Shown: positions 38,830-52,223, counted from the first letter of the stretch. The stretch is DNA of 64,000 bases from Lethocerus indicus (GCA_019843655.1 JACDQD010000003.1:33034224-33098223), one strand, 5' to 3'. Numbers and translations: made by a program. Notes: generated by a model not told the origin, from the sequence alone.

Positions 38830-40332
38830 TATTCAGGGAAATTCGATATACAAAGTAAACTACCATTTAATTAATAATCGTGACGGAACAATTTTCTCTT
38901 ATTTCAATTTCCTAAAGTAGATAACGGCGGTGTTAATATTGTGTAACCGTTTCACGGTAATGAAAAACATAGGTAACCTCTTGGATAGGAACGCATGACT
39001 AATACGGATTATTTTGTTGTTTTTGGCGGTGGGAGGAAAGCGTTAATTCTTTGAAATGTTTGTCTCCACGTGGGATTCCCTCGAACCGCAAGAAACGAGG
39101 AAGTTATATCGAGTGTCGAGGTATGCGCGTGGTCGCTCATTCCTCTCCGATCACTAGAGAGCGTACCGGAGCCTATGTTTTGATTGCCGGTTAAATAACA
39201 TCGGTGAAAGGTTATTGACTCGGCCTCTCTGAGAATCGGAGAAACGTTCGTTTTCTTTCGCCGACACTGCAAAATGAAGCTTATTTTTTCCCACTTTTGT
39301 CGCCAGATTAATATTGTTTCTAAGTTGAGGCGGAATAAAAGAATTCTGATTGACTGACGCAGGCGTTAATAAGCCATTTATGCGTTAAATCATCTCGGTA
39401 ATTGCTTCCGTAGTGTAAAGTTCGCCCTGTAATTAACTCCGGCTTAGTCATTCTTGTGTTGGGGGAACTAATATAGGGAGAGCAGAGCCTAACGCACAAA
39501 ATTGGGTTCAACACTTCGGAACTTATTTAATTACGTCTTATTATACGTCGCGCCGCTGAACAAAGCCGGGCCGATCGGAAACGACAGGAGGAAAAATTTC
39601 CATTAAACGTAAGGAAAACTACGTAAGGGCGTTATCGGCCCGTTGAGCACATTTTTATGAAATGTTTTCGTCCGTCTTAATTTTTTCTCTATTACGAGCC
39701 ACTCCGACAATATTTTTGGTCGTTCCGGACGTTAATGGTCCCGAGTCTTCTCGAGTGACATTGGGGACGGAGGCGGAAAAAATGACGCGCGGGGGTCATC
39801 AACATTTACGGGCTTACGAGTCCGTAAAACGTCGGCCCGGTCGTCACCGGCCACCGCTCCCAGTCGACGCTCCAACGGTAACGCGACCGAAAATTACCGT
39901 GCGCCGGGGAAAAAGGAGACAACCGGCACGGAAATGGTATGTTTCCCCACTGTATTTTACTTTTTATCGAGACGTCGTAGAGAAATTGATCAACCTCAAC
40001 TCAACCGATACTCTCAACTGTGATATTGCACATATATTACTTCGTTATAATCGTTAGGAGTAACTCCACCCCATATGTGTGCCTATCAGCGTAGGCTACC
40101 TTTAAATATATATTGAAGCGTTTGCGCTCCCTATAAACGACAGTGTATTTCGAATATTGACGGATAGAGCCATCGCTCCTCGACCATTAGCGGACTTTAT
40201 TTCTAGCGATTTACGAAATATTAATAATTTATTTTTCGGAAGGTTTTTTTCTTAATAAAAGAGTCGGAAGAGGTGTGAATCTAAGTAGTGTCCGATAATG
40301 GAGGCGGAGAGTGAAGGTAGGTAGGTAGTCGT

Positions 40333-40392
40333 GGGGGCAGTCGTGGGGTTGGGTGGGGGCGGGTTATGGTGTGGTGGGGCGGGTGGTGGGGG
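40333..40392 (+). other. G-quadruplex-forming tracts
   Basis: At least six G3-G5 tracts on the + strand are separated by short loops of 1-11 nt and satisfy the usual G3N1-7 pattern across 40,345-40,363. The position just upstream of a putative first coding exon fits known promoter or 5'-UTR G4 placement. Formation and effect are inferred. Confidence 0.6.
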
Positions 40393-40511
40393 CGGCTCGA
40401 GCGGCCTCTCGGGCTCAGTCGGTCGCTAGCCCCGCAGCCGGCATATCGCGCACCGTGTCCGCGACACTCACACCCGTCGTCCGACCTCCGCGTGTGCTTC
40501 CCGGGTCGTCC

Positions 40512-40535
40512 ATGAGGCGGTCCCGAGCCTGCTAG
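40512..40535 (+). other. Upstream ORF 1 (7 codons)
   Basis: ATG at 40,512 followed by six codons and TAG, ending 105 nt before the putative main start. The context is weak (CGTCCATGA). Relevant only if transcription starts upstream of it. Confidence 0.3.
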
Positions 40536-40577
40536 ATCCGGCGCGGCCCGTACACCGTACTTGCTATCGGTGCCGCC

Positions 40578-40619
40578 ATGCTGTTGTGTTGTCGTGCGTC
40601 CCGACTCGCGAGTGTCTAG
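40578..40619 (+). other. Upstream ORF 2 (13 codons), strong Kozak context
   Basis: ATG at 40,578 sits in GCCGCCATGC, a near-ideal animal initiation context, and encodes 13 residues before TAG at 40,617-40,619. It ends 21 nt before the putative main ATG at 40,641 and 195 nt before the internal, better-context ATG at 40,815. That spacing would favour leaky scanning or reinitiation at the later ATG. Its place in the transcript depends on where transcription starts. Confidence 0.4.
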
Positions 40620-40640
40620 TGCCACCCCGAATATAATAAT

Positions 40641-40895
40641 ATGGTAGTTCTGGAGAGTGTGGAGGGTAGCGGTGTGAACACGGGGGTGGGACTGTTGGAC
40701 CCCCCCTTAGCTGCCACCCCCGCCGCCGCAGCCGCCGCCGCCGCCGCCCTCACTCTAGAGACCCCGGCTCAGCCCACCAGCACTATACCCGTCCTCACGC
40801 ACCACAGGACGACCATGAAACTTCTCCCCAAGAGGTTCATCAACGTCCACCAGTGGCTCAGCCCCATCTGCGGCAAACAGTTGAAGGAAGCCATG
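40641..40895 (+). CDS. Putative first coding exon, unidentified protein (partial)
   Basis: An open frame starts at ATG 40,641 (A at -3) and runs 85 codons to a consensus donor, ATG|GTGAGC, at 40,895|40,896, leaving phase 0. Residues 1-27 are Val/Gly/Leu-rich. A nine-alanine run (28-36, GCC repeats) follows, then a Pro/Thr-rich stretch to about residue 55. From Met59 the composition changes to a basic, better structured-looking segment, KRFINVHQWLSPICGKQ at 65-81. Met59 (40,815) has a strong Kozak context (GACCATGA), so a shorter isoform of this exon starting there is plausible. Poly-Ala with a Pro/Thr-rich linker is common in animal transcription regulators, but I recognise no family and assign no function. 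The frame continues without splicing only to 41,012, into sequence of different character, which supports the donor. A chance ORF in GC-rich DNA remains possible. Confidence 0.5.
40721..40749 (+). repeat. (GCC)n trinucleotide repeat coding poly-Ala
   Basis: GCC/GCA repeat encoding alanines 28-36 of the putative exon. Trinucleotide arrays of this type often vary in length within and between species. Confidence 0.9.
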
Positions 40896-41818
40896 GTGAG
40901 CGATAGGCGGCGTTGGCGTCCCGTCCTAATGTCGCCCATAATTTCCCCGGGTCGTGGCCGATTTCCCTTTTTCGGGGATTTATTTTGTGGGCGCTCCGAC
41001 AGTTATCGATAACACAACACGGGAAAGACGGATCGCATTAATGACGACGTTGAAGAATAGAAATCGGTCTAACCCGGAGATTAACCACCTTTTATGGACA
41101 TCGCGATTGCGCTTAAATAATTCGGACGTTCGCCGCGCTATTTTGGCGTCTGCTAAACGCCGATGGGTCGTCGGTCGACAACAAAACATCGGGTGAAAGT
41201 AGGAAGCGGAGTGGCGGGTTTTTAAGCCGCTCGTTAGTGGAGTGAAGGAGCGGAGCGGGCCGGGCCGGCCGCCGCCTAACCGCCTACTCTACTCCGTACG
41301 CGGTTACTCGCCCCCGTTTCTTCCTCTCAAGCTAAAAACTTAGTAGTTCCCCTTTTATAGCGGGCGAAGTCGCGTTCGGCCCTAATCTCGAACGGCCTCT
41401 TATCGTCGGGGATATTCCTCAAAAGCGAGCGAAGGTCAACAGAACCGTGTGACAGTCCTCGACGAGCGTCGCTTCGCGTTTCGGACGTACGAAGGCCGCG
41501 GCGGTCGTAGTTATTACTCGATTGCCAACTTCCTCGCGTTGTAAGCCGGGTCCCGTACGGAAGGGCACGTACCAAACGGGGTTCGGAAATATGCCTTTAG
41601 AGGGAATTCTTCCGGTGGGGGGAGGAGGGTACGGCATAATTCCCTTTTGGCGAAAAGGGCCGGGGGCGCATTCTTCAGCGGCCGGGTAATGAACCGTTCG
41701 AGAATTTCCTACTAATAACCGTTACCGCGTCCCCGGCAATAGCCGGCAGTCGATCGTGGCGCGAAGTCCCGTGAATCCTCATGGCCTTTCTATTTTTTTT
41801 TGGAACAGGTCGATAGCG

Positions 41819-41826
41819 TGACGTCA
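41819..41826. promoter_or_regulatory. Perfect CRE-type palindrome
   Basis: TGACGTCA about 0.9 kb downstream of the putative first exon, in a GC-rich stretch. It is followed by GG, as is the copy at 52,617. Confidence 0.35.
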
Positions 41827-44800
41827 GGTAGAGGTAGGCGGGTGGGAAAAGGAAGGGTAGACGGGCGGCCGGCACAAATATGCTTTGACTGAATTTCAAC
41901 CCGCTCCGGAATTCGCGGCCGGTAGCGCCCCGGGCCCCACTTTGGAGGAGACCGGGCCCTCCGTCAAAATCGGCGGTCGGTGGCGGGGGGGAGGGAAAAA
42001 AGTCGGAATATTTATTCCGGGTCGCGGGCCGATGGAAATCGTGGGGCCGGAAATATTTGAATAGGAGCGGTTGTGTGAGGTCCGTGTTGTGACAATCCCG
42101 AGAGCCGAAAGGATCGAGCTAAATCCCTCCCCGAACCCCGCTCTCTGTAAACTCGGTACTTTGCCCGTCGATAGCCCACCGCCTGCCCTTTGCCAAAGTA
42201 GATATAAATAAATGTTCGGCGATATATAATATTTCGACCCCGATTCCTCTATTTATTCCCGGTCTCCTCTGTTCGCAGTCGCCCGATCGTAATTCCGCTC
42301 CGACGTTGCGATTGTGTACCGCTTTTGAAACTCCTATTATAGATGTGTCTTTAACGAACTTTATATCTAGAACATAGTTGCAACAATTGTCCCGCTTAAA
42401 ATTTACGGTTTAACGGCGTGGAGAAGTTTAACCTTAACCGCCATAACACCTTAAGTTTCAAAATGTTGTTATGTAAGCTGGCGACATACCTAAGTCTAAA
42501 AATGAGCACCGAATAATCAAGGTAAACTTATCTATGGGCTATAAATTATAGCATTTTGGCTCTAATACCGAAATAATTTATTCTTTTTTTTTGAGAACGG
42601 AACCCACCGATGTTTTCCAGAAAAATAAATTCGTTATTTCGTTAATGTACTAAATAATTATTCGTTTGAAATCCTTTGCGGGGTAAATCGTTCTTTTTGG
42701 GTTTGTTGATTCGGAAGAAAAGGCCGTATTTTATTTCCCATCGGAACAGGATTCGCCGGAAACGACCCCCGAAAATACCGCAGTGTGAAATCTTGCGATC
42801 TCACGATTAAATCTCGGCTTTGTTCTAACGATTTTTGGGACTAACGAGTTTTAATTATAGAAAACCTGTTTACGAACTGGGCTCGGTTTGAATTCGGTTT
42901 TACGCCCGGAACTACCGCACGCGAGTGGCGTGTTCCTGAAGGATCCGTTTAATAGCGCGGTCGAAGGAAATATGTCGTCCATTTAGGTAATTAGCTTTCT
43001 AATTGCGACCCGCTTCTGGGGCTATTAAGTTATGAAAGCCGATTCTTTTTCATTCCGCCCTTCCATTATCTTAATATCACTTTTCTGACAGTGTCATAGC
43101 GTCGCTCGGACGCACAACAAAACTAACTGAAAATACAAGCAAAATACGGGCTGAAGGAATGCAGTAAGGTAATCATCACTCTTGCGCATAAATGTATTTC
43201 GTTATTCCGCCATTACCCTGTGTTCGTTACCTCGTTTCGGTACATTTACTCTTCGTGCACGTTTCGCAACGAAAACCTTTTGGTAAGGAGAACAGCTGCC
43301 TCTGGAGAATTCTAGACGCTGGAGCTCCGAGCGAGTGGACGTTTAATAGCAGAGCATCGGATTAATTAGTTAATCGGTCATTGTTATTCATTGGACATTG
43401 TGCGTCGGCCCGCTCTCGGCAAACAATACTGCGCCGCTTCGTGAAGGTCAATTTTTAAACAAATTAGACGGATGATCGTCGTTCGGCGGATGGGTCGCGG
43501 GGATTGTTGTTAAAGGAAGGGTCGTAGCGCTCGCCTTGACTTTATAGAGGAATGGCCGGTCGTGACGGAGCCTCGGCCCCTTTAAAAACTGGCCACCATT
43601 GAAGGCTCACTCCCTGTACTTCGTGGAAAAAAACAAGACGCTTCCTATTGTAGGGCCCGGGCCCGAGGTTAACACTGGCCGGAGATTCCCGGCCGAAATG
43701 TGAACCGGCACGGCCTATTAACATAGCTAATTTCCCGTCATGAATAATAGATAAGTGTCCCTAATGTTCTACACGGCCTTAAGGACCCACAGACGTGTAA
43801 ATTGTCTCTCGCCTCGTGTACCCGCCCGACAGCGTATCCGATAGCTTTATTAATAGACATGAAAGGAAAATTAATTGGGGCTCCCAGTTGTATTTAATTG
43901 ATTTACGCCCGCCGTTGTTGGAATCGGGAAAAGAAAGAGCGCGAATTTCACAACGGGGAGAATATTTTAGAAAACAAAACGTTGCCAACTTGGACTTGCG
44001 TTGAATGCGGCTTTACATATATGTAACTGTTGGCATCGAATTAACGTTTAGACCGAAAGAGCTACTATCCGGGTTATTTATTACCGCCGAACGATTACCT
44101 CGGCGCGTCTGTAGGCCTCTGTGCGGTATTCCTCGTCCTATTGAAGTAACCCAATTCCTATTTGCCGAACCTTACGAATAAATTGTTCGGAATATTCCGC
44201 ACGGGTGAGCAAAGAACGTTCGCTCAGTTCTGCATGTCCGGGCCTGCGTTTTCAGCCGTAGGTCCCGAATTTGTTTACAAATACTCGTAGATCTAACTCG
44301 AGACTCTCGAACCCCCCAAAAGAGAAGGATCTCTGAAATAGGAGACTTCTACGATGGGACGGTAATTACCCGAATTGAAATTTTCTCTTTACTCAGACGA
44401 TTTGCCTGAGTGACATTTAGTTATAAGTTGGTCAATGGCGTTTATAGTATGTGCCGTTAATAGTTCAAGCGGGCCTTCAGTGACCGGTGACAGGGTGTCG
44501 CCGCGAGCCCGTTTAAAAATACCTCATTATTCCAAAATTAGAAACCCGAGCGTATTAATAGACCTTACTCGGTTCTAGGGTCTTTCAATCTAATTCTTGA
44601 AATTATCGCGTCTCGCAATTAAACCGGGGGAATATTTCAAAACGGAGGAGGGTTTGATTATACACAAAAATATTCCTTAGTAAAAGAAAATTAGCAATTA
44701 AACAGTCTTCCACAATTTTACATTTTTGTGGGTAATTGAATCGCATTAAACCTTTCCTAATTTGCCTAATAGTCCTGGAGTAGGCTGTATTAATTAAGAA

Positions 44801-47800
44801 CTAGCGCGACATAGTTCAGCGAGCGCGTCAGTATAATTTAAGGTTTTGAAGAATACATTTCCGCGAGTTTTGAACGGATATCGTTCCTTTTTCAGTCAGG
44901 TTATTCCCTCTGTCGAAAGCCATCGGAGCGCTAAACTACTACCCCTCCCCTGCCCCAGATGCAAGTAAGTTGGTACCGCCGATTTAAATCAGGAAGACGC
45001 TTTGTGTTATCGACGTTGGCCGCGGTTTCCGCCGCCCCCGCTCTTCTTGTAATTGAAGAAGTTTTCGGAGATGAGTCGAGGAGTGTCGGGGGGCGGGCCC
45101 AACTTTCTTATCCCTCCTCCACCCCCCGTCTGTATTAGGTCGGATTTCCCACCCGACAGTTTAGTATAACACAGTCTCAGTACTTGTATCGTCGGTAAAC
45201 TAGGTCCCGTCCAATTGTCGATCCGCGTACAACTTGCAGTGTAATATTAACACGCAGTTTTCTTTTATTCCTGCCATTCTCCGTTTTAGCTCATTGCAGC
45301 CAGATTTCTACGCGCCTTAAGAGCGCACGTTGGGAGGTCACTTCCCGGTGCGGATGGCAACCTCAGGGTCGGTAGGCCCAGGGGGTAGGGTAACGTTAAC
45401 GCTTCAGTATTTGTGGGGGTATGTTCGGTCGGAGCCAGTTAATAGAAGCGTAATACTGTGTGAAGAACCTCGGCTAGCAGAAGTTTTCCCAGGGTCCAGT
45501 GGAAGGGTTTCTGCCCTTTACCTTCGTGGGTCCTCAAGGGGGGTTGTCTGCTTCCTCCGGGAGGACATTTACTGACATTTCAAGTTTTGGTCGATGAAAC
45601 GGACGCTCATTTTTGTAAAATAGAATTAAAACTGGTCAGAATCTGATGAGAATTTGCAGCCGAAGGTAGTAGCAGGTGCTAGAGAACGGAGTTCGTCGCA
45701 CATAATCCCATTGTGTAGGGGCATCTCGCCGCCGGTTAACGCTGGGGCCGGCCATACTTCCGCACTGTTGATTGGGAACAGTTGTTTCGGGATGGGACCG
45801 CACTAGTGGACTGTAGTCGGTGAGATCCGATCATCAGAATCACCTCAGAATCCGATTCAAATTCCCAATTGGACGAAAGTTCTATGCCGCTGTAGCAAAA
45901 CCGAATTTTCCTTCCATTGAATTTCGAACTGATTAAAAGAGATACGGTTCTCACAAAATACGAGGTTACTGTTTAAGGGATATCCCCCTTCGGCTGCCAC
46001 TGTCTAGATATGGGAACGTTTAGAGAAATTAGGCCATTAGGCTGCTTCGTTTTTCCGTACCCACTATCGCCTGTGAGGCAGTGCAGTCCTCCAGCGTTCC
46101 TTTTTTCTTGTTTTTAATACAGGGACCGGTTCAAACCGTTATTACAAGCTCGTACTCCGGTCTCTTCTTCGCGGCCTCTCGCCTTGACATTCCCCCGCCC
46201 ACGAAACGCGTTTAATTCCGGAAACGTCCGCCGTTCTAATCCGGACTCCACCGCGTCCCCGACAAGCCCCCGGCGCTATGACGACAATTAGCACATTAAC
46301 TTAAGTCCCCGGGCTTGAATTACGGCCCTCGGTTTTGGATATTTCCTCCGTCTATATTTCCATTATATTTGCCTGTACCGCTTCGAAAGGAACGCGTTTT
46401 ATCCACACGGTATCCGTGTTGGGGGGGCTTGTAATTCGTGAAAAGCGCAATGAAATTGGACGCGAGATTTAACACGAACGCCCGTGCGTGATCGATGCCG
46501 GTAGTAGCGGTAACGACTATATTAAGAAATCGCCAAAAATACCCTTACAAAATTATCGACGCTGATAATTTTACCCGGTAATTAGCGTGGAGTACGCTTC
46601 GAAACTAGTAAATTTCTGACTTTTGGTGTCTTCTATCCTCGTCGTGTTTGACGCTGCAGTTTTCGTTTGCCCCCCAATAAAAATAACGGGGCGTTAAAGT
46701 AGCGAACAAGAGGTCCGTACAACGGTTAGTGGCCATTTTAATTTTTCGTCGCGTCGTTTCATTCCCCCCCCCACCCCTGAAATTAATACCTCGCCCAATG
46801 GCCCTTTTAACACCCCGAGCGAGCGGTCTTACTTAAAAAGGGTGGGAAATGGGTTTCGTGCGTATACTGAGGACATTTGAGTTTCTAATATCGTTTGTTG
46901 GAAGAAGTTCACTACAGTTGGCCCCTAATGCAAATTGGATTCATTAATAGATTAAAGTCGGTTTGCCTTGCAGGTAGCTCTCCCGTATTGCGGATTAATT
47001 ACATCCTTTTTAATTAATTTCTAATTGTTTTCTCTGTCTCGTCGATTCCACTAGTCTTAGTTTTATTGCTTATTGAACGTTACGCGTGTCTCTGATCGTT
47101 GTTCCGAGAATCGAGTGTTCCTATGGGGGTACCGTTGTCGTGTCATCTGCAGATCGCTGTGGTGTAAACGGGAATTACAAAAAAAAGCTCGACCGCGGTT
47201 ATTTAAGGCTGCGGCTAAATATAAGAGTTGAGCATAGTTGCTGCAACTTTTTTCTACATCCTGTCGTCGTCAGTTCGTTTCGATAAGAAAAAACTCGAGG
47301 GTTTTTAACTTCGGATTCTGTTCACTCCTCGAACTAGGAATCGTTTATCTTGTGCTCGTATAACCCCTACTGAAAAACGAAGAATTGTCTGTAATATACG
47401 TACTGTAATGTAATATTTATTTAGAATTAACCTTGTAGGCCAAATCTTATCTTCATTTTTGACCACAATAATGTGATCAAGGCGATCCCTCCTTAAAGTG
47501 ACTATGTACTTCTCCGGTAAGGCTCGGTGAAAGCCGAAATCGTTTACGCGGTTAGTACCTTGACCGAAAAATATAGACTTTAATACCGCCTAGTAAAATA
47601 TGCGGTTGGGAGTGTTGGCATTTACATTCAATAATGCGCGGGACTTTAGAAAATGCGCTTCGTATTTCATTCAAAACAAATAGTTTTTCCTTACCGTCTA
47701 GGAATAATAGTAGTGTTTCGGGAAAAAATAATGGTCGATAATTATATGTAAAGTAGAAAACGTGTAGTAATGAAAATGTGAGAGTTCCGGCCGGAGTTTT

Positions 47801-49359
47801 TTCAGTTTTTTTTTTTTAGCGAGTCCGACTTAGGTTCGGATTCAAGGACTTAAGGTTTTTCCACGACACGCACATTAGTGCTCGTCTCGATCCGTGAGAT
47901 AGGCCAAAATCGATACGGGGGGCCCGGCCTTTTTATGCGGGATGGATCCGACCCCCCTCCCCCTCCTCCACGGAGCTCGCTTTTCTTTCCGCCCTTAACT
48001 TTTCTCCGAGCGCCCTTTAGAAAATGCCAACAAGCCCGTGTACTCGGGGTAACCCGATGGGGGATTAATTGAGCCCCTCCAGTCCGTGTACATTAGCAAC
48101 AATGTACACCGTTCCGTCAGACCCGGGACCTTTTTATTGTTGTTGGCCTTCTATGTTGTTGTTTAATTACCTCCCAGGATTATTGATACACTTTGTCTGG
48201 TGGTAGGACCCCGTTGGGACACCGAGCTCTATGCTTCACTACTTGTACATCATCCATTGTTACTTGTAAGAAATATAAATCGAAGGTTCGATTTATACAC
48301 AGTTATTATTGGGAAAGAATCCAATTTATGTAATTCGTGTCATTCTAAATGGCGATGACTAAGCTTTGGTTCCTATTTGTTATTTCATCTTTAAACGAAA
48401 TACGTGTTGCCGAATTTGAATTTCAATTATCTTTTGTTTAGCGCGTGCAGCAATTTCTCGAATGTTTATTTATTTCCTCGATTGTATTATTTCTTTTCAC
48501 ACCGTAAAATAATGAGTCTCGTAGCGTTCTGTATTTTACATTTAATTATTGCACCCGCTCGGCTCCCGGGCTCTTTGAGGGTTTCTGTTGAATAGGCGGT
48601 TCCGTTCTGAACGTTATTTTTTTCTGAAGCAATTGAAAAAAGACCCCCGCGTTATTTCTTCTAGAAATCGCACGTTAAATTAAAACAGAATCCTTTACCA
48701 AAGATATATACGTAGGAATTTTGTTATACATAATTAATTCGGCGCATCAAAATTAATCTGCAGTATTATGCGTGGGATAACATCTCTCTCGGCTTCTCTG
48801 CGGTCTGTAACTACTTGCAGCGGCAGGCAGGGTACTCTGTGTACTATGATGTAATGGGGATTAAACTGCGGGGTGCCCGCTGTGTACGTTAGGGCCCGTT
48901 TAAACTATACGGGGCTCTCTGACAAAGGTCGCGCGGTAGGGACCGCGAGACGGCTTATTTATATAGTTAGGGCCCGGGGTATATTACCAATCCTCTCCCG
49001 GCCCGAAGCTCTATCGATACCGCGGTCGATTATTCAGTTGTCGGTTCCGTTATTCCTGGACGAGTTTATGTTGTTGTTTTTTCGCGGGACACGTTTTTCG
49101 CACGGTGTTTTCGAATTGTCGTTTCCGCGTTATTGTTTCGCCCCGAGAAAATAACCCGGCGAGTTCCGACTCTCGAATACGAACACTGCTTACAATTCTA
49201 ACGTTCCAAACCTCACTTTCATTGCGGAAAACCGGTTAAAGTTTAAAATTCCTGTCCTGTTCTACCTTAATATAAATTTTGCGCGGAAGATACCGAATTT
49301 TAATAGTCTCGACGAACGCTGTTTCATTGTGCTTTTAGGGGGTCGATTCAGTTGGGCCC

Positions 49360-49361
<2 letters not shown>

Positions 49362-49403
<42 letters not shown>
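49362..49403. repeat. (AG)21 microsatellite
   Basis: A perfect AG array of 42 nt. Confidence 0.97.
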
Positions 49404-49404
<1 letters not shown>

Positions 49405-51966
49405 CCTTTGCTCTTCCGTAATTACGTGTTGAGGGTGCTCCGTTAGCAGGAAATTGTACCCTGCGACCGGTTCAAAAGAGAGGCGCCCCTAACAGAGTGG
49501 TGACCTGGAACACTGAGTTTTACCCCGCACTCTCCAGGGGGTCTCTCATCTCATTTTAACCGCCCTCGATATCAATTATCCCAACGGATTAATTGTTATC
49601 ACAAGGTCCTCCAACCGAGTAAACTCTAAATTTTTTTGACCCGTGTATTTTCTAACCGCTTACCGTTTCTCTCTGCGTAAGTCGAGCTTACGTGTCGGCT
49701 ATCATTGCCGCTTATCTCGCCCGGTTCCAACAGTATTGATATTTTTCCAACGGGAACTTAAAAACCTGGAAATCCCACTTATTTTAAACCGATTCCACTT
49801 CTATTTTTCCCCTTTAAATTTATACACTCTAATTAAAGATAATTTGCATAATGTTTCGAATATCGGGACCCGTAAACGAAAATGTATTGGGGGGAATGAA
49901 TCACAAATTTTAGTTTCTTACACGACTGTTGTATTCCAATTTACTTATTTTTTTATTTTTAAATACAATATTACGGGATTTATATGTATCTCTATATTGC
50001 TCAAGATTTGCTGTTTAGAATAAACATAGTTAACATCATTGGCAACTGAAAAAAATTGAGAATGCGGAAAGCGTTGGTTGTTGGTACGAACGATCAAAAT
50101 CACTCCTTCTTGTAATCTAACAGGATTCTGCTTCTTCCTAAAACTAAACTTAAAATAACTCATTTCATAAGTCAGCCAATAGGAGATTGTTTATATTAAT
50201 TACTGTACCATATTGCAAAAGAATACATATTATGTTTTCCTGCAGTTTGATTGGAGGTTTGGCCTTTCATATCCCTACGCACGTTTATCACCAATCTTGG
50301 CGGTACCAAGGCTTCATTCTGGGCGAGATGACTTCGTACAAGATTTAATAAAGGTGTTCGGGTTTCTCCTTGGAGGGTTGGGTGGGGGTTTGCTGCTCAT
50401 CTATTCATCGCGTGTCATGCTACTCCGCCCATCTGTGAACCTTATGACTTCAATTTATTCCGAGAGAAGAAAGAAAAAAATCTCCCGACTTCCATAATGC
50501 ATGAGAGAAAATAGTGCGCGGAAAAGTTCCCGAGGCGGGGGCCCCAGAGCGTTCTTAAAGACTTTTCAAAAGGCTATTTGTTTAATTAGTGTGTCAAAAC
50601 GATAAAAAATTCAATCTCACTAGACCGAGTTAAATTGCATAAGTAATGTGCCCCGGATAATGGCTCTTTCCTTCAGTTCTCGAGGAATTGAAAGGAGACA
50701 ATTATTTCCATCCGACAATTAACTTTATTATCCTACTCGTCCTCGGTCTGCGTTATTCCGAATATTTTCTTGTATTAAACAACCGTTATGTTAATTCTGT
50801 TCCTTCGTTCATACTCGTATATAAAACAGACGATAGTTTCCTCCAAATTAGATTTCCGAAATGTGAAAATCTCGGCTCATACTTTTACACGATTTAATAT
50901 AAATATTCTTTTTCGGCTTTGAATTACAGATTCGAACGAAAATGTATTTGTTATTCAAATGCCGTCGTCGTTTGTTCGCAATATCACTTATTAATTTTCT
51001 ACCACTTCTCCGTAATAGAACATATAATGTAGAATTTCATATAAAAATATTACTTTCCCCTAAGAAGAAACAAGTTGCCCTTAATCCCCATCGCGGGTGT
51101 ATATTCTCTTTTGTATTAAATACCGTGGATTTAGTGGGCCCAGAAGTTTTCGCAGGGGAAGTAACTCGATATCAGATGTTGTAACTACATATTGCGGGGG
51201 TTTGGTGGGGGGTGGAAGAAGACCGTATTACTCCCCGTTGAGCCGGGAAAACTCGTTTTTCCTCCCGCCTTTATTTTCTTGTTACTTGTTTCGAGCCCCT
51301 TATATAAAGGCGTTATCCGGCGGGTAATCGGACGTTTTTTCGTGATGTATACACGCTGTAAGACCCCCTACGAGCCTTTATTTTTTTTTTATTTATTTTA
51401 AATGTGACAAATGCAAATTGCTTTCGTTCCGGCTTAAGAGCGCGAAATGGGTATTATTTCTCGGGGCCGTCTTGCCCCCCGGCCCCGCTTCTTTGTTATA
51501 TCGCGTTCCACGGTTTATTAATCTATACAAGAACTTCTTCGTTTTTTATCGTGTTCACAATACAGTTTGGTTTTGTCCGACGTCGTACTCAAGCGAAGAT
51601 TAATTGTAGCCCAGTTTCGAGTTTGATTTATAATTAAGTATCAGCTTCGGGCATAAAATGATCCCGTGGCGGAACGAATTAATCGTTCCGAATTTGTTTT
51701 CCCTCTAATCCGTATCATCTTATGAGTCTATCGATACAATTCGGCCGCTAACGAAGATCCGCTCTTTGATCCCGAGAAATGAATAACGGTTCGCGTTTAA
51801 ATTACGATGTTAGAGGTTAAAGAGGGTCGGGGAGGTTTTTAGATTTATTATAATTGGCAGTGCTCCGGCGGGCCCACCTGCTCCGCCGCTTAACCCACTG
51901 ACAACCCATTTCACCCGCTTTTATAACCTTGCTCATTCTGGGTCACGTGTCCTGTCCGTAACCTCT

Positions 51967-52007
51967 CCCTCCCTCCCTCCCTCCCTCCCTCCATCTCTCT
52001 CTCTCTC
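51967..52007. repeat. (CCCT)n / (TC)n compound microsatellite
   Basis: About 6.5 CCCT units (51,967-51,992) run into about seven TC units. The pyrimidine-rich + strand means the - strand carries regular GGG tracts that could form a G-quadruplex. Confidence 0.95.
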
Positions 52008-52223
52008 CCTGTACGTGGGTCGCTAGGCTACGGAAAATATACAACCGCCCGTGCACTTTTAAAGCCTACTTTCCGTGTTTGGTGCCGCGGACAACCGGTT
52101 TCTGCCCGTCCTCATCTCGTAAATTTTCCGCCGCTGAAACCTTAATTCGGTCAACCGTTTGCAGCCGACGAACCGTCCCGCCATTGACTTATCGAAAAAA
52201 AACAGTTATTGTGTGATCTTTAG

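Larger units (their letters stand above)
40260..40640 (+). promoter_or_regulatory. Putative promoter and 5' leader
   Basis: GC-rich stretch directly upstream of the putative first coding exon. It holds dense G tracts (40,333-40,392), an Inr-like TCAGTC at 40,415-40,420 and no TATA box at the right distance that I can see. Two short upstream ORFs start with ATG at 40,512 and 40,578. The TSS is not determined; the Inr is a weak candidate with no matching DPE at +28. Confidence 0.45.

Noticed and set aside
39662..40057. 131-codon + strand frame just upstream of the putative promoter
   Set aside because: The N-terminus looks hydrophobic but the remainder is compositionally arbitrary, and no good splice site bounds it.
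41790..41816. T-rich tract with AACAG|GTCGAT
   Set aside because: The acceptor is reasonable but GTCGAT is not a usable donor.
46955..46980. GCCTTGCAG|GTAGCT as a ratchet site
   Set aside because: The donor is poor (GTAGCT) and the pyrimidine tract is short.
50219..50352. Possible internal exon after TTTTCCTGCAG at 50,245
   Set aside because: The acceptor is good and a frame is open, but the best donor (AAG|GTGTTC at 50,352) is weak and the peptide has no recognisable feature.
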